From Stentor roeselii (Eukaryota > Ciliophora > Heterotrichea > Heterotrichida > Stentoridae): a stretch of DNA of 64,000 bases. Made by a program: the position numbers and the translations under genes. Position 1 is the stretch's first letter, and every line of letters begins with the position of its first letter. Shown here in pieces: positions 33,801-47,184 of this stretch. The stretch covers positions 62,001 to 126,000 of the forward strand of contig RSEH01000069.1 in assembly GCA_006503475.1 (NCBI GenBank), written 5' to 3'. Below the pieces are notes generated by a model. That model worked only from the letters and a program-made list of their open reading frames with translations, searched no databases and was not told where the DNA came from.

Positions 33801-34253
33801 CTCGTCGAAGTTGAAAGAGCGAAAAAAGCTTTAGAAGCGAAACAAAAGAAAGAACTGGAGGAAAAAGTGAGGAAAGAAGGACTTAGTCAAAAACAAATTG
33901 AACAACTTATTGCACAACATCAAAAAGAACTTGCACAACTTGAAGGAAATCTTGAAGCTGAGAAGAAAAGGCAAAAGGAACTGTTGGAGAAGAAACTGGA
34001 GGAGAAGAGAAATAGAAAAAGAAAACTTCTTCAAGTTCCTGAAGATTTGAAACATGTTAGTGTTGAAACTGCTCAAATGATGAAAAAGTTTAGAGGGATT
34101 CGCAGGGATGATGTTAATTTTGATGATAATTTGCTGGATGAACTTTTGAGAAGGATCTCAAGGATTGAACAGGTCGTTGCGAATATTGATGAAAGGCAGT
34201 TTGGAAATGTGATGGATAGACTTAATGACCTCACAAGAGGACTTAGGGTTTAA
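21852..34253 (+). CDS. Giant GCC2/GCC3-repeat single-pass surface protein, copy 1
   Basis: Two exons (21852-21926 and 21942-34253) encode 4128 aa. Exon 1 is a 25-codon signal-peptide exon (MVVLWFLLTQAWAG...). Residues ~26-672 are Ser/Thr-rich beta-type repeats with the pattern VTVSPSSLTFTSSNY..SQTVTLTV. From ~673 to ~3000 come several dozen cysteine modules of the form CPAGYYC...G.Y.....C, as in the GCC2_GCC3 (ephrin-receptor-like) family. A juxtamembrane Cys-rich/beta region follows, then a single TM at about 3286-3308 (INFFFLTCVFITFVIIVAIVNIF) and an 820-aa cytoplasmic charged coiled coil ending in NVMDRLNDLTRGLRV. The topology suggests a very long extracellular stalk tied to an internal cytoskeletal rod (inference). 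The true ATG lies upstream of the long open frame and needs the intron. A tandem paralogue follows 292 bases downstream. Confidence 0.9.
21927..21941 (+). other. 15-nt intron in giant surface gene 1
   Basis: The intron is GTAATGGAAAATTAG, at the codon 25/26 boundary (...TTQPSS|VTIGNS). It separates the signal peptide from the mature protein and has the same position and nearly the same sequence as in copy 2. Confidence 0.93.
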
Positions 34254-34545
34254 TAGTTAGATAAAGATGAAAGTTGAAAGATTGTTGAATTGTTGAAGGA
34301 TTTGTTTAGAGACTTGTGGAGATATTAGATTAAGAATCAGGAAAGTTTTGGTTTTATTTGAGGATTATCATTCTTTTTAGGAAGGGTCTTTGATTGTTGA
34401 ATTGAATTTTTTTCAGTGAGTAGATCAATGTGATTAGAGATAATCAGTCGTTGGCCAGAGGCGGTTTTCGATGAAAGTCGCTTTGGAATTGGAAATTCAC
34501 TTAATACTGTTATTGAAAGTAAGAGTTTGCTCATAGTTAAAAAGT
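34254..34545. other. Spacer between the two giant paralogues
   Basis: A 292-base G/T-rich spacer on the plus strand. It contains only the possible 65-aa minus-strand frame listed separately. The promoter of copy 2 and the 3' end of copy 1 must lie here. Confidence 0.6.
34337..34534 (-). CDS. Possible small protein, 65 aa
   Basis: An ATG-started frame, MSKLLLSITVLSEFPIPKRL..., ending KPKLS, in the spacer between the giant genes. Its start lies 11 bases from the divergent ATG of copy 2. The N-terminus is mildly hydrophobic and the rest polar and basic. It matches no family I know. Short divergent gaps occur elsewhere in this window, so it may be real, but a chance frame in an untranslated spacer is equally possible. 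Confidence 0.3.
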   Translation of the reverse strand: MSKLLLSITVLSEFPIPKRLSSKTASGQRLIISNHIDLLTEKNSIQQSKTLPKKNDNPQIKPKLS

Positions 34546-37500
34546 ATGGTTATGCTTCTTTTAGTGATTACTCATGCCCTCGCTGGGTATGTGATAAAAT
34601 TCAAAACTCAACCGAACTCAGTAAGGGAAAATTAGGGACAGCTTATGAATACTTTTTCAACTGCGATTTCAGTCAATTTGGTTGATGAGACGACTGGTGC
34701 GACTCCTGCTAGTGGCACTGTTTCAGCACCGACCTGCTATCTGTCGATTGATGCAGGCTCACTAACGGGCACAACGGTGGTATCATTGAGTTCATCAACT
34801 TACTTAGGAACATTCGGTTCAAATGTAGCACCGATGATGGCCGGAATGCGTAAACTCGTGGTGCAATGTGTGACTGGAGCGACTTATTACGGTCCTATTT
34901 ACTCCTCAACTTTCGTGGTGAGTGATGCAAGCCCTCCGTATTCAGCTTGGGTCTCTGGCAGTTCAAGTTTGGTTGCAGGGACAAGTTATGCGTTTTCAGT
35001 CCAACTCTATAACAAGTACAGCATTCCTCATGCCCAGGTCGTCTTGGTCACCATGAACTTATATGGCAATAAAAATGCGAAATTCCAAGGAAATGTTGAT
35101 GTTTACTCTGATATTGAAGGACTTGCTAGTTTTAACTTGGCTGTTGATGGGCCTGCTGGTAGTTATTTTGCGTATCCAGTTGTTTCTGGATATAGTCTTC
35201 TAGCAAAAGCCCTATCACTAACAGTCTCATCCCCCTCAATTCCAACCAGTTTATCCCTTTCAAAGTTGAGCACAATAGGAATAGGAAGTCCATTTTCCCT
35301 AACCGTAAACGCATACATCGGAAATTCCTATTTATTCTCCACATCTCGTTCAATATCATTATCTCTTTCAGGAGGATCATTCTACACAGGAGTATCAACA
35401 TCCTTATCAACATCATCAGGTTCCGTGACATTCAACAACCTAATAATCGACCCATCCAGTTCATCAGGAACCTTCACAATAACCGCAAGTGACGCAGGAG
35501 GAGCATCAAAGTCAATTTCCTTCAAAGGTGCCTTCATGAGCACAGTCCTAATCCAGTTACCTTCTGAGCCTTATTTCTTGAAAACAATAGGAACCTTCAG
35601 TTATTCCATTCGGCTTAGTTCGAAACCTCTGAGCACTGTGACTGTTTCAATAGCAAGTGGAAATACTGCCCTTATCACTGTATCTTCAAGTAGTTTAACT
35701 TTTACTACTGCCAATTGGAACACGGCGCAAGGAGTGACTTTGACAGTGATTTCTGCGGGATTGACGACGGCGAAGGAAGATGTGACGGTCAGTCATTCGA
35801 GTAGTTCAAGTGATTCGACTTACGCCGCTGGTCGTGTCTTGTTCTTTGGATGTGATCGGGTCTCTTCGGCGGGGGTCATGACTCTCAGCGTTTTGGACTC
35901 GAGAGTACCTGGCTCACTTTCTTTATCAGGAAATTTTTTTGTTTTAGAAGGGTCTTCAAGTTCATTTTCTTTGAAGTTGACACAAGCGATTTCAAGTGAT
36001 GTTCAAGTGAGTTTTATCAATAATGATGGACTTACCTTTAGTCCGAACTTTTTGACTTTTACTGGATTTGACTACTCTTTGAGTCAATCAGTGATTGTTT
36101 CAGCTTCTCATGGACTGACGAAAGGCCAGGCATCATTATTGAGTGAAGTTAGTTATTCAGTGGTATCAAGTGATTTAAAGTACAAAAGTTCGATAGCCTC
36201 TTCTAATGCTTATGTGATAGTCAATGCGAAAGCGTCTTCAGCAGGTCTTTTTCAGTCACAATTTCCAGTTTTAAATGATGGAGGGTCAGGTAGTTACACT
36301 GTTAAACTGATGACCTACCCGTCCTCTGCAGTGACAGTGACTTTGACGGCGAGTAGTCCAGACCTGAGCATATCAAGTTCGTCGTTTTCCTTATCAAGTA
36401 CCTGGTCTTATACAGTGAGTCTTTCGCATAGCGCTTCAAGTTACCCGACGTCTTTAACCAGGACTTATGTGATCAGTCATGAAATGTCTTCACTTGATGT
36501 GGACTATAATGGAAATTCGAAGTTTTCTATAGCGAAGGATCTGACGGTTTATGTTATCATTTCTTGTGCTTATGGACAGTATTATAGCTCAAGTACTTTC
36601 ACGTGTGTTAATTGTCCTGTTGACTTTAGGTGTCCTTCTCCGATTAACATTGAACTATGTCAGAATGGGGAATATAGCCCTGATGGGGTCTTTCAGTGCT
36701 TGCCTTGTCCTGCTGGATTTGAATGTAACCCTGGAAGTACTGGATTAGTTGCTTGTGCTGCTGGGTTTTATTCTTTGGGGTACTCATCTTCTTGTATTGA
36801 ATGTCCTGCAGGGTCTTACTGTGCATTTTCTAATGCCAATCCTTCTGACTGTCCACTTGGAACCTATTCCCTAGCAGGATCAACTTCATGCACTCAGCTA
36901 AATGCAGGAGAGGTCGGTTTCCCATGGGGGACTCCATCATCTTGTTCATCAGGATCCATCCCTTCAGCTTACAAAACTCACTGCGAACAGTGCCCAGCAG
37001 GGCATTACTGCGCAGATTCCACAATAAGATCAGCAACTCCGTGTCCAAGTGGTTATTATTCTCAACCAGGAGCAGCTTCTTGCATAGCCTGTCCAGATGC
37101 TGTGGCTTGCTCTCGACATGCTACTGTTGGAGTGTGTCCTGAAGGGTTTTATTCTAGCTTGGGAATGTCTTCTTGTGTTGTATGTCCTGTTGGGTCTTAT
37201 TGTACTGGAGGATTAAAATATGATTGTCCTGGATCATATAAGGTTGGCCTTAAAACTTGCACTAATCAAGCCTGCCCAGCTCAACATTACTGTGTTCAAG
37301 GACTACCCCCCATGCCTTGCCCACCTGGGTATGTGTCTAATACTGGAGATTTGACCTGCACTATTTGCCAAACTGGAACTTATCAAAGTGGAAATAATTG
37401 TGTTGACTGTCCAGCTGGTTTTTTTTGTTCAAGTCCTGTTTCCCCTCCGATAGCTTGCTACTTTGGAACTTATTCATATGCACGAGCGACGTCATGCACA

Positions 37501-40500
37501 ATATGTAACTCAGGATATACTTGTAGTCAAGGATCTTCGAATCCAAATCAACTTAATTGTCCAGGGGGTTTTGACTGCACTCAAACTATCACAGCTATGA
37601 ATGGAGTTACAGTTCGATGGCCTGAGCCCTGCATTCCAGGAACTTATAATCCAGGTAGCACCAGCAGTTGTTTGACATGTCCTTCTGGTTACTTTTGCCC
37701 TGGAGCCGTGAGAGACTATGAGAAATTCAAATGTCCTCCAGGTCACTATTGCACTGCCGGATTAGCTTCACCAATCGCATGTGCAGCAGGTACTTATAAT
37801 CCACTTTGGCAATCAGTAGGCATGGGCCAATGTCTTATTTGCAATGATGGATATTTTTCGCTTAATGGTGCTCCTTATTGTTTTGTATGTCCTCCAGGGT
37901 TTTATTGTGCTGGGGGAAATATTTTGGGTTGCCCTTCTGGTAAATATTTTTTCGGAGTGCGAGCCACAAGCCTTTCAGACTGTAAAACATGTCCACCCGG
38001 GTTTTATTGTGATAGTACAGTCAACGGTGGAACTATTATACCTACTTCTTGCCCTCCATTTACCTATAATTTTGATGGTGGAGGATCAAGTCTTTCAAGT
38101 TGTCTCGCCTGTCCAGCTGGAACTTGGTGCCCTCTTCCTCGAAATTCACATAATGATCGTTTATTTCAATGTCCACTAGGATCATACTGTTCAGGTACCG
38201 GAAACATGACCGAATGCGCTGCTGGAACAGAAAATAGTGTATTAGGAGGAACTTCATCATCAGTTTGCATTAACTGCCCAGCAGGTTATACTTGTCCAAA
38301 CACAGGAATGAGCTCTCAGAATCCTAAAATCCGATGTCCTGAAGGAAATTATTGTGAATCAGGGTCTTCAACATCAATCATTTGCCCACCAGGCACCTAT
38401 AGTAATCAAGACTATCTTACTCAATCAAGTCAATGCATAACATGTCCTGCTGGTTACTTCTGTATAGGTGGTATGACCTATGCCGTTATATGTCCTCCAG
38501 GAAAATATTGTACTCGAGGAGTTTCAACACCAACAAATTGTCCAGCAGGTACCTACAATCCATTCGAAGGAATCAAAGACTCGGCTTTTTGCAAAATGTG
38601 TCCTAAAGGTCAGTTTTGCGCAGCAGGTAGTGAAATTCCAAGTTCGTGTCTTGGGGGTACGTATTCTAGTGCTTTAGGAGCAACAGCATGTACATCCTGC
38701 CCCGCAGGGTCCAGATGTCCTGGCCCAGGTTTGAAACTTGCATTTCCTTGTGGAAAAGGGTATTATTCTCCAGCCGGTCTTGGAAGCAATTTCTGTTACG
38801 GTTGCCCTTTCGGAAGATACTGTCCTCTAGAAAGAACATCACAAACACAAGCTAGTAACTTTAAATGCCCTGCAGGTTTGGCTTGCACTACATATATGGA
38901 TCATTATCCGACTAATCTTAGAGATAGATGCCCCGTAGGCAGTTATTGTCCTTATGCTCAGACTACATCTGCACAAGCTTGTCCCGTCGGCACATTGAGA
39001 AGAATTAAAGGCGGAGCAAGTCTTTCTGACTGTATAAATGTCGAGCCTGGTTATTATGTTTCTACTACTGGGGCCTCTTCGCCAACAGGGATATGTAGTG
39101 CTGGATATTATTGCACAGGAGGTAGTTCCAGTCCAACTCAATATCAATGCCCAGATGGAACATATAGGTTAATCGAAGGAGGTACAAGCGCTGCTGACTG
39201 TGGATCTTGCCCTTCAGGATCTTATTGTAATGCTGGCTCTTCAACACCAATTGCTTGCCCATCTGGGAGTTATTGTGCCGAAGGAGATACCCTAGCACCT
39301 CGAAATTGCCCTGAAGGAACCTACAACCCAGGAACTTCTATGAATAGGCTTAGTGATTGTATCTCGTGCCCTAAAGGCTATTATTGCTCAGGCACAGGAA
39401 TGACTTCAAAGACAGGAACATGCTATGGAGGATATCTTTGTCTTGGAAAAGCTGTAAATCCTTATGGAGGATTAACGTCTGGAGCTGTTGTTTATTGTCC
39501 AAGTTCAGGATACTGTCCTACAGGAACTCCAAGAACTATTCCTTGTCCACCTGGCAAGTACATGACAACAACAGGAAGCAGTAACACTGCAAATTGTGCC
39601 AATTGTCCAGGTGGAGCATACTGCGCAGGAGCAACGAATACATACAGCGGGCTATGTGAAGCAGGATTTTATTGTACAGGTGGAGCAACAATGTCAAGAC
39701 AGCACATCGCAGATGCAGGGTACTACACCTTAGCTGGGGCTGCTTCTCAAACTGCTTGTCCTTCAGGAACTTTTAACCCTGCGAAAGGCCAGAGTTCTTG
39801 TCTGAGCTGCCCGGCAGGAATGTACTGTTCAGGCACTGGAAGAATCGCAGGAGTTTTTTGCCCACAAGGAAAGTATTGCCCTTTAGGATCGAGTACTGGG
39901 GTGAATTGCCCTGCAGGAACATATAATCCTTTTACTGGAATGAAAGCATTAAGTGATTGTATTAACTGTCCTCCTGGATATGCTTGTCCTTCAAGTGGAT
40001 TGACATCTGTTTCAATTATTTGCAATGCTGGATACTGGTGCCTCAGTGGAGCCACTACTCAATCACCAGGGTCAACAGTTAATGAAAAATATGGGCCTTG
40101 TCCACGTGGATTTTACTGTGTGGCTGGAAGTTCAGCTCCGAGACCTTGTAAACCTGGAACTTATAATCCTAATGATTATGGAACTTCGATTTCTGCATGT
40201 CTTTCGTGTCCTGCTGGGTATTATTGTGAAGGATTCGGTAAATTTGGAACTACAGGACTTTGTGAATCAGGATTTTACTGCCCCTCAGGACAGAAGATTA
40301 AACGTCCAGTAAGTTATATATGCCCTGAAGGTAGTTACTGCCCAACAGGTTCTGCATCCCCAAATCAATGTGAAGCAGGAAAGTTTCAAGCCAATGAAGG
40401 TCAATCAGATTGCATGATATGTCCAGCAGGCTTTTATTGTCCTGTGGGAACTTCTGACTATTCTTTAAATATATGCCCTGCAGGATATTATTGCCCATCA

Positions 40501-43500
40501 GGAACTATTTCAAGTACAGAATATCCATGCCAATCAGGCACATATAACCCAATACATGGAGCAACAAGTGTTTCATTCTGCGTCTCCTGTGATCCTGGAA
40601 AGTACTGTTCAGGATCAGGCCTAAGTTCTGTATCTGGCACATGTGATGGAGGCTATATTTGCACAGGATCTTCAACAACCCCAACTCCAACAGGGACTGG
40701 AGGTCGCCAGTGTGATCCAGGCTTCTACTGTCCAAGTGGTGGAAGTGTACAAATTAAATGTAAAGCTGGTTATTATTGCAGCTCGGCTGGTTTAAGCACT
40801 CCAACTGGGATATGTGATGCTGGTTATTATTGCAGCGGGAATTCGATTACAAGTAATCCGACAAGTGGAACTGGAGGACTTTGTCCTCTTGGACATTACT
40901 GTCCTGCAGGCTCGGTAGCTCCTATTCCATGTAAAGCTGGTACTTTTAATGATCTTACAGGAGAATCTGTTAGTACAACTTGCAAAACATGCACTGGGGG
41001 AAGTTATTGTATGGGAACTGGACTGGCTACAGTAAGCGGTTCATGTAAAGGAGGGTTTTATTGTCCAGCTGGAAGTGTTTCGAATACACAGATTATTTGT
41101 CCTAAAGGAGCCTACTGTCCTGCCGGTAGTTCAGTGAGATATAATACTGGTCATCGATGGTATCAATGGAAAAAAGGCCAAAGCTCAGCACTTATGTGCC
41201 CTAGAGGTTTTTATTGTCGAGGTGCTTCAGTCACTGTGCCAACGATATGCCCAACAGGAGTTTACTGCCCAAACTACTCCTATTCAGTTACAGAATACAG
41301 ATGTCCCATAGGTACATATAATCCATTAATAGGAAGATTCATCGTAGGCCATTGCCTAATATGTCCCCCAGGAATGTACTGTGCAACAATTGCATTGACA
41401 TACCCAACAGGCCTCTGTGAAGGTGGCTACTACTGCTCTGGGTATTCAAGTTCGAGTAGAAATACAACTTGCTTAGAAGGAACTTATTGTCCTATAGGTT
41501 CTTCTAAAGAAATACCTTGTCCAGCTGGAAAATATTGTGAAGGTGAAGCTAATGCTGAACCGGATGGAGATTGTTTAGCAGGGTATTATTGTAAAGAAGG
41601 GTCGAATACTAATGCACCTTCTGATGGTGTTATGGGGGGGTTATGTCCTCAAGGATATTACTGCCCAGCTGGAAGTTCAGTTCCTATACCATGCCCTTTT
41701 GGTACATTTAATCGATTAACTGGGATGTCTGAATTAAGTCATTGTTTAATCTGCACCCAAGGGTATTATTGTGATCAAGTTGCTGCAGTTGAAGAAACTG
41801 GACTTTGCAAAGCAGGATTTTTCTGTGTTGCTGGAAGTACTTCTGAAGCCCCTGATGATGGGTTGTGTCCTTCAGGCAGTTATTGTCCAGAAGGATCCTT
41901 TGAAAGTAGAGAATGTCCTGCAGGGTACTATGGAAACTTACAAGGACTGACTTCTTGTTTTATCTGTCCTAAAGGGTTCACATGTGAAGGATCAACAAAT
42001 CAGCCGGTCATCTGCTCGAAAGGTTTTTATTGCCCAGAAGGGAGCATTAACGAAGTACCATGTCCTGTAAAATCATATAATCCTTTCATAGGTCAATCAT
42101 CTTGCATAGATTGCCCAGCAGGTTTTTATTGTGAAAAAACTAATCCAAACGACCCAATCATAGCCCCAGTTGTTTGCAAAGCTGGATTTTATTGTCCAAC
42201 AAATGATATTTTACCTTGTCCCTCAGGAACTTACTCAGAAATTCAAGGGCTTCAAAGAGAAGATAATTGTAAACCTTGCCAATCAGGACATTACTGCTCA
42301 ACTGACATGAACTCAGGAGGGGTGATAGCGGGAGAGTGTTCGAAAGGATTTTACTGTTTAAGTGGGATGGAAAGTCCTACTCCAGTTTACACCTTCACAG
42401 ACAGTAAAGTAGGAATGCCCTGTCCTCTTGGCTACTATTGTTTAGAAGGGACTTTAAAATTAGATCCATGTCCTTATGGAAAATTTACAGTCTCAGAGGG
42501 AGCTGATGAAGAAAGTGACTGTACTTTTTGCATTGAAGGTTTTTATTGCATTCCTGGAGATACTGTTCCTTACAAATGTCCTGCAGGGTCTTACTGCCCC
42601 ACTGGCAGTCAACTTCCTACAGAATGTCCGGCTTGGACTTACTCCGATATTGAAGGGGCTACAAGTGAAAAAAATTGCATAACCTGTCCTAAAGGATTCT
42701 TGTGTGATGAGAAAGGCATTGGAGATTTCACCAGATTTCCTTGTAGTTTCGGTCATTATTGTCCTCAAAATTCAATCGAAGAACTCCCTTGTCCTGTTGG
42801 AACATGGGGACCTGCTCATGGACTTGGGAGTGCAAGTGAATGTTATCCATGCCCTGTCGGGTCTTATTGTTCAACTCATGGACGCGCAACACACACTCAT
42901 TGTGAAGAATGGAAATGGTGTGATGCAGGATCTAAAAGTCAAGAAGATTGTCCTGGTGGATATTATTGCCATCATAATACTCGCGAACTTAGTCCTTGCC
43001 CAGGAGGATATTATTGTCCAGAAACAACATCTGCAGCATTCTCACCACCTTATAGATGTGAAAAAGGCTTTTACTGTCCTCCAGGTTCTTCATCACAACA
43101 AAAATGTCCTGGTGGTACTGTTTATGTCATTAATTCTCAAAGGATATTAGTGCAAGATTCATGTGCGGCATGCCCTGCAGGAACATACGCCTCTCAAAAA
43201 GAATGCCTTCCATGCGATGAAGGTTTCGCATGCCCGAGAGGATCCTCGAAATCCCAGCCGTTATCACTAGAAACCGACGGTGGTTATCCATGCCCTTCAG
43301 GAAGCTACTGTCCGAAAGGGAGTTCATCAGGCATTCCATGTCCATTAGGCTACCACTATTCCCTGAAAGGTGCAAAATCCTTAAAAGACTGCGAAATTTG
43401 TCCTCCAGGAACCTACAACGACCAAGAAGGCCAAAGTGGTTGCTTCAAATGTGGTCCAAGTTCATTCTCTGCAGAAGGTTCTTCCTCATGCACCTGCATC

Positions 43501-46500
43501 GGTTTAAACCGTTCATACATGAAACGTGACGGAACCTGCAGGTGCCAGCCAGGTTTTTCCTTCTACAAAGCCGGAACCACCCTTTCTGACGAGGACTCCT
43601 CAGAAGACTGTGTCCCCAGCATCATTCCTCTCTGCGCATCAGGAACAGTCAGAAGTCACGACGGGTCCTGCATGTCTGAAAATGACTGTTCAAACAGCTG
43701 TGATGGGGAAAAAGGAAAAATTTCACCGGAACTTGGAATCTGCACTTGTTTGGACTCGGCTAGCATTGATGATGTCTGTAATGATGACTGTCAGGAAAAG
43801 ACTCCGAAAGTTAAACTTGAAGCGGGAGGGTTGATGGAAGTTTTTGACCCGGTTTCGGGAAAGTACTCAAAAGTTGACTTTCAGAGTAGTTTAGGGTTTG
43901 TGGGAAAACCGAAGTGCTTTAGTGGAATGAATTGTGAAGTGAAAACTGTTGAGATGGATGTCAAGGGAAGCTTTCAGTCTGACTTTCAGCCGAGTTTGGT
44001 TCTGAAGGAGGGTGGAAGGAGGTTGACGTCGGGAAAAAGTATTAAAAATCCGGTGTTTTGCCTTGAGTTTGGAGATACTATGGTCTTTGAAGTGGTTTCT
44101 AATAGTTTTCCGGTCTATGTGAAGGACTCGATGTTGAATACGAACCCGGATTTTGATTATTCTCCTTTTCTTGAGCTGAAAAAAGTTATTGTTGAGGGAC
44201 ATCAGAATGTATCTAGCTTCGCGTATACTTTTACCGACCCAGGCAGCTACGTATTCGGCAACAGCGAATCCATAACCTCCGTTCTAGTAATCACAGTAAT
44301 GAAACCCACCGAAAAGTGTTCCAAACCTCTCCAAGAAAGAACGACCCAAACCTTAACCCGTGCAGGTATCTACCAAAAATCCCAAAAAAAAGAAAGCGAC
44401 TGGTCAAACTTCTTCTTAACAATTTCCACATTTGCCACATTTTCCTTGATATCAATCCTAATCCTATCCTTCCAAAAGAAAAGCAAGAAAAAAGTAGCAA
44501 AGTCGAACATCAAAACATTTCGAAGAATGCTTGCGCGAAACGCAAGCCTTGTAGGACTTTTAAACGAAGACCAAGGAAAATTTGACCCAAACGATTCAAA
44601 GCAAGGTCGTAAGTCAATAAGTGGAACTGACATGAGCGAGATTCGTGGAAGGTTCCGCACAGAACTGAATGAAACCCGCATGGGTCGATTTGAGAACAGT
44701 CCTCAAAAGTCACGAAAAGTAAAACCTGACCTTGATGAAACAAATTTAGCTATTCTTGACGAGTCTTTTTCTCGGGTTAATTTAAGGACTGACTACCTCG
44801 ACCCTAGGGTCTTCGAAGGGATTTATAAGAGACTTGCTGATGTCTCTGTCTTGCTTCGTGATAGGGCGCGACTTCAAAAGGCTCAGGAAAAAGAATACAC
44901 TGTGAAAATCAAGAAGTCCTTAGAAGATATCAAAGGCGAAATACATCTCGCACTCAATCCTGTTATTCATGGAAAAGCTGCAATTGAAACAAGAGACGAA
45001 AAATTTAAATTTTCACCTTCTGCTGACCCTCTCACTCAGAAAATCATTGAAAAAATCACAAAAGACCCGGTAATGGATGAAGTGAATAAAAAGTACTTGA
45101 TTGATGAAATCATGAACTCCTTCTCTGCACTTGAAGCTCAGTTCGCTGCTGATCAGGTCAAGTCTACAATGGTCTTAAAGGAAAGACTAGAACAGAGGGC
45201 AAAGGGTAGAAGAGAACTTTTGTTGAAGAAAAAAAAACTGGAGGATCAGGAAAGAATTTTTAAGGAAATAAAGGAAAAATGTTTAAATGAAGCACAGGGA
45301 AGTAATGCTTTGTTTGAAAAAGAATTTGAAAAAGACAAAAGAAGAGCCAGGGAAAAAATGTTTGGAAATACTGCAAAAAATATTAGAAGAGAAATGCTTG
45401 AAAAAATCAGAAAAGACCCTCAAAGTGAAGAATTTTTCTTGAGAGAATATGAGGAAGATATGAAAAATCTTGAGAAAAATCTGGAAGGAGAAAGGGCTAA
45501 GGCTCATCAAGATGCTATTTTTAAAGCGGAAAATAGGAAAAATGATAGGATTCGAGAGATTAGAGAAAAAATGGAGAATTCTGTTAGGAATTACGATAAT
45601 GTTGCAAGGGAACTGGAAAAGATAAATCATTTTTTGGAATTGTCTAAAGGGATTGAGGCTCAGAGCATTGTTGAACCTCCTATCTTGAATTTAGAATTGA
45701 GTGAACTTGAAGAAAGAAATATTGACCGTCGATTCAAAGACCTGCAAAGAAAAGCCGAGATCCAACTAGAATCCAAGCAACTCCAGCTAAAGCGAGAAAA
45801 GCAAAAACTAACAAACTCTCTCGGACTATCAACATCAACCTCAGAAATTGACTCAATTCTTCAAAACATATCAAATCTCGAAAAATCTTTAGAATCCTCA
45901 AAATCCGAGCGAGAGCAAATCCAAAAATCTCTTCTAAGCGATCGTCTTAAAGAACGAAGAAAGCAAAAAATGGAGAATCTTTCAAAGCACTCGATTCCGC
46001 TTCAAGCAATAAGCCAAGTCCCTTTAAGTCTCACATCTCAAGTAAAGCAACTTCAAGCACTGGTCAAAGACATGTCAGAAGACCTTCGCCTTGAGACAGT
46101 GAAAGAGCTGTTGAAAGACAAGCACGACCATGAGTTGCAACATTTGAATTTAATTCAAAGTCGACGAAATGCGCAGGTCCAAGCAGACATCTTAAGAGAG
46201 TCTCTTGATTCAAAGGTCGAAGCCACTCGCTTAGCGCCTTCAGTCTTGTCAGGTGCTTCTCCAGAAGTTCAACAAGAAGCGATTTTATCAGTTCTTGAAG
46301 AAATTGAAGAAGAAATTCAAAATGACCTGCAAAGGAAACTTAAAGACTGTCAAAAAATCGCAAATGATGAACTTGCTCAGCTTCTTGATATTCAACTGGC
46401 GGAAGTTCATCAAACATTTAAAATACTAGGAATCAACTCGGCTCTTTCTTTAGAATCTTTAAGACTTGACCGTGAGTTCAAAGCAAGAAAAGCGGAAATT

Positions 46501-47064
46501 GAAAAAGAAGCTGTTGAAAGGTTAGAAGCTCTTGAAAAACATAAAAAACAAATGAATCGGCTTGTTAAGGAAAAAAAAGATGACTTTGAAAAACAGCTTT
46601 TTTTTGTTAGGCAAATGGAAGAAGTTGATAATGCGAAAAAAATACTTAAAGATAAGCAGCGCAAGGAACTTGAAGAAAAAGCGAGGAAGGAAGGACTTAG
46701 CAATAAAGAAATTGATAGACTTATTCAACAACATCAGAAAGAAATTAAATTGTTGGAAGAAAATATTGATAATGAAAGGAAAAGACAGAAAGAGGTATTG
46801 GATAAAAAACTTCAGCTTAAAATGGCAAGAAAAAGAGAAATGATGAAACTTCCTGAGGATTTAAAAGGATTTCAAAATGAAACTGCACAGATGATGAAGA
46901 AGTATCGAGGGAATATGCATGATCAGGTTGTTTTTGATGAAAATTTAGTTCAGGAACTTTTGAGAAGGATTAAAAGGATTGAAAAGGTTGTTGCGAATAT
47001 TGATGATCGGCAGATAAAGACTGTGATGAATCGTGTTAGGGCGATTAAAAGTAGTATGAAGTAG
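34546..47064 (+). CDS. Giant GCC2/GCC3-repeat single-pass surface protein, copy 2
   Basis: Two exons (34546-34620 and 34636-47064) encode 4167 aa. Architecture parallels copy 1: signal peptide MVMLLLVITHALAG, beta-type Ser/Thr-rich region to ~668, cysteine modules from ~669 to ~3000, juxtamembrane region, TM at about 3284-3304 (FFLTISTFATFSLISILILSF) and a cytoplasmic coiled coil of about 860 aa. Motifs such as EKMFGNTAKNIRREMLEKIRK and the C-terminal ETAQMMKKYRG...IEKVVANID block are shared with copy 1. It carries about 45 extra residues in the proximal cytoplasmic part. Identical exon structure points to tandem duplication, and clear amino-acid divergence shows it is not recent. Partner and ligand are unknown. 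Confidence 0.9.
34621..34635 (+). other. 15-nt intron in giant surface gene 2
   Basis: The intron is GTAAGGGAAAATTAG, after codon 25 (...KTQPNS|GQLMNT). It differs from the copy 1 intron at two bases. Confidence 0.93.
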
Positions 47065-47184
47065 AGAGTTATAGGAATAATTTGAATAAGGATAATTATT
47101 TAGGGAAGGATTAGGTTGAGTATTCAAGTTTCTTTGAATTTAAAAGTAAGAAATTTTAAAATTTTTCATTTTTCTTATAATTTT

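Noticed and set aside
24301-43834. Many 60-170 aa frames in both strands inside the giant genes
   Set aside because: Periodic Cys/Gly/Tyr codons keep alternate frames open; the translations are low-complexity shadows of the repeats.
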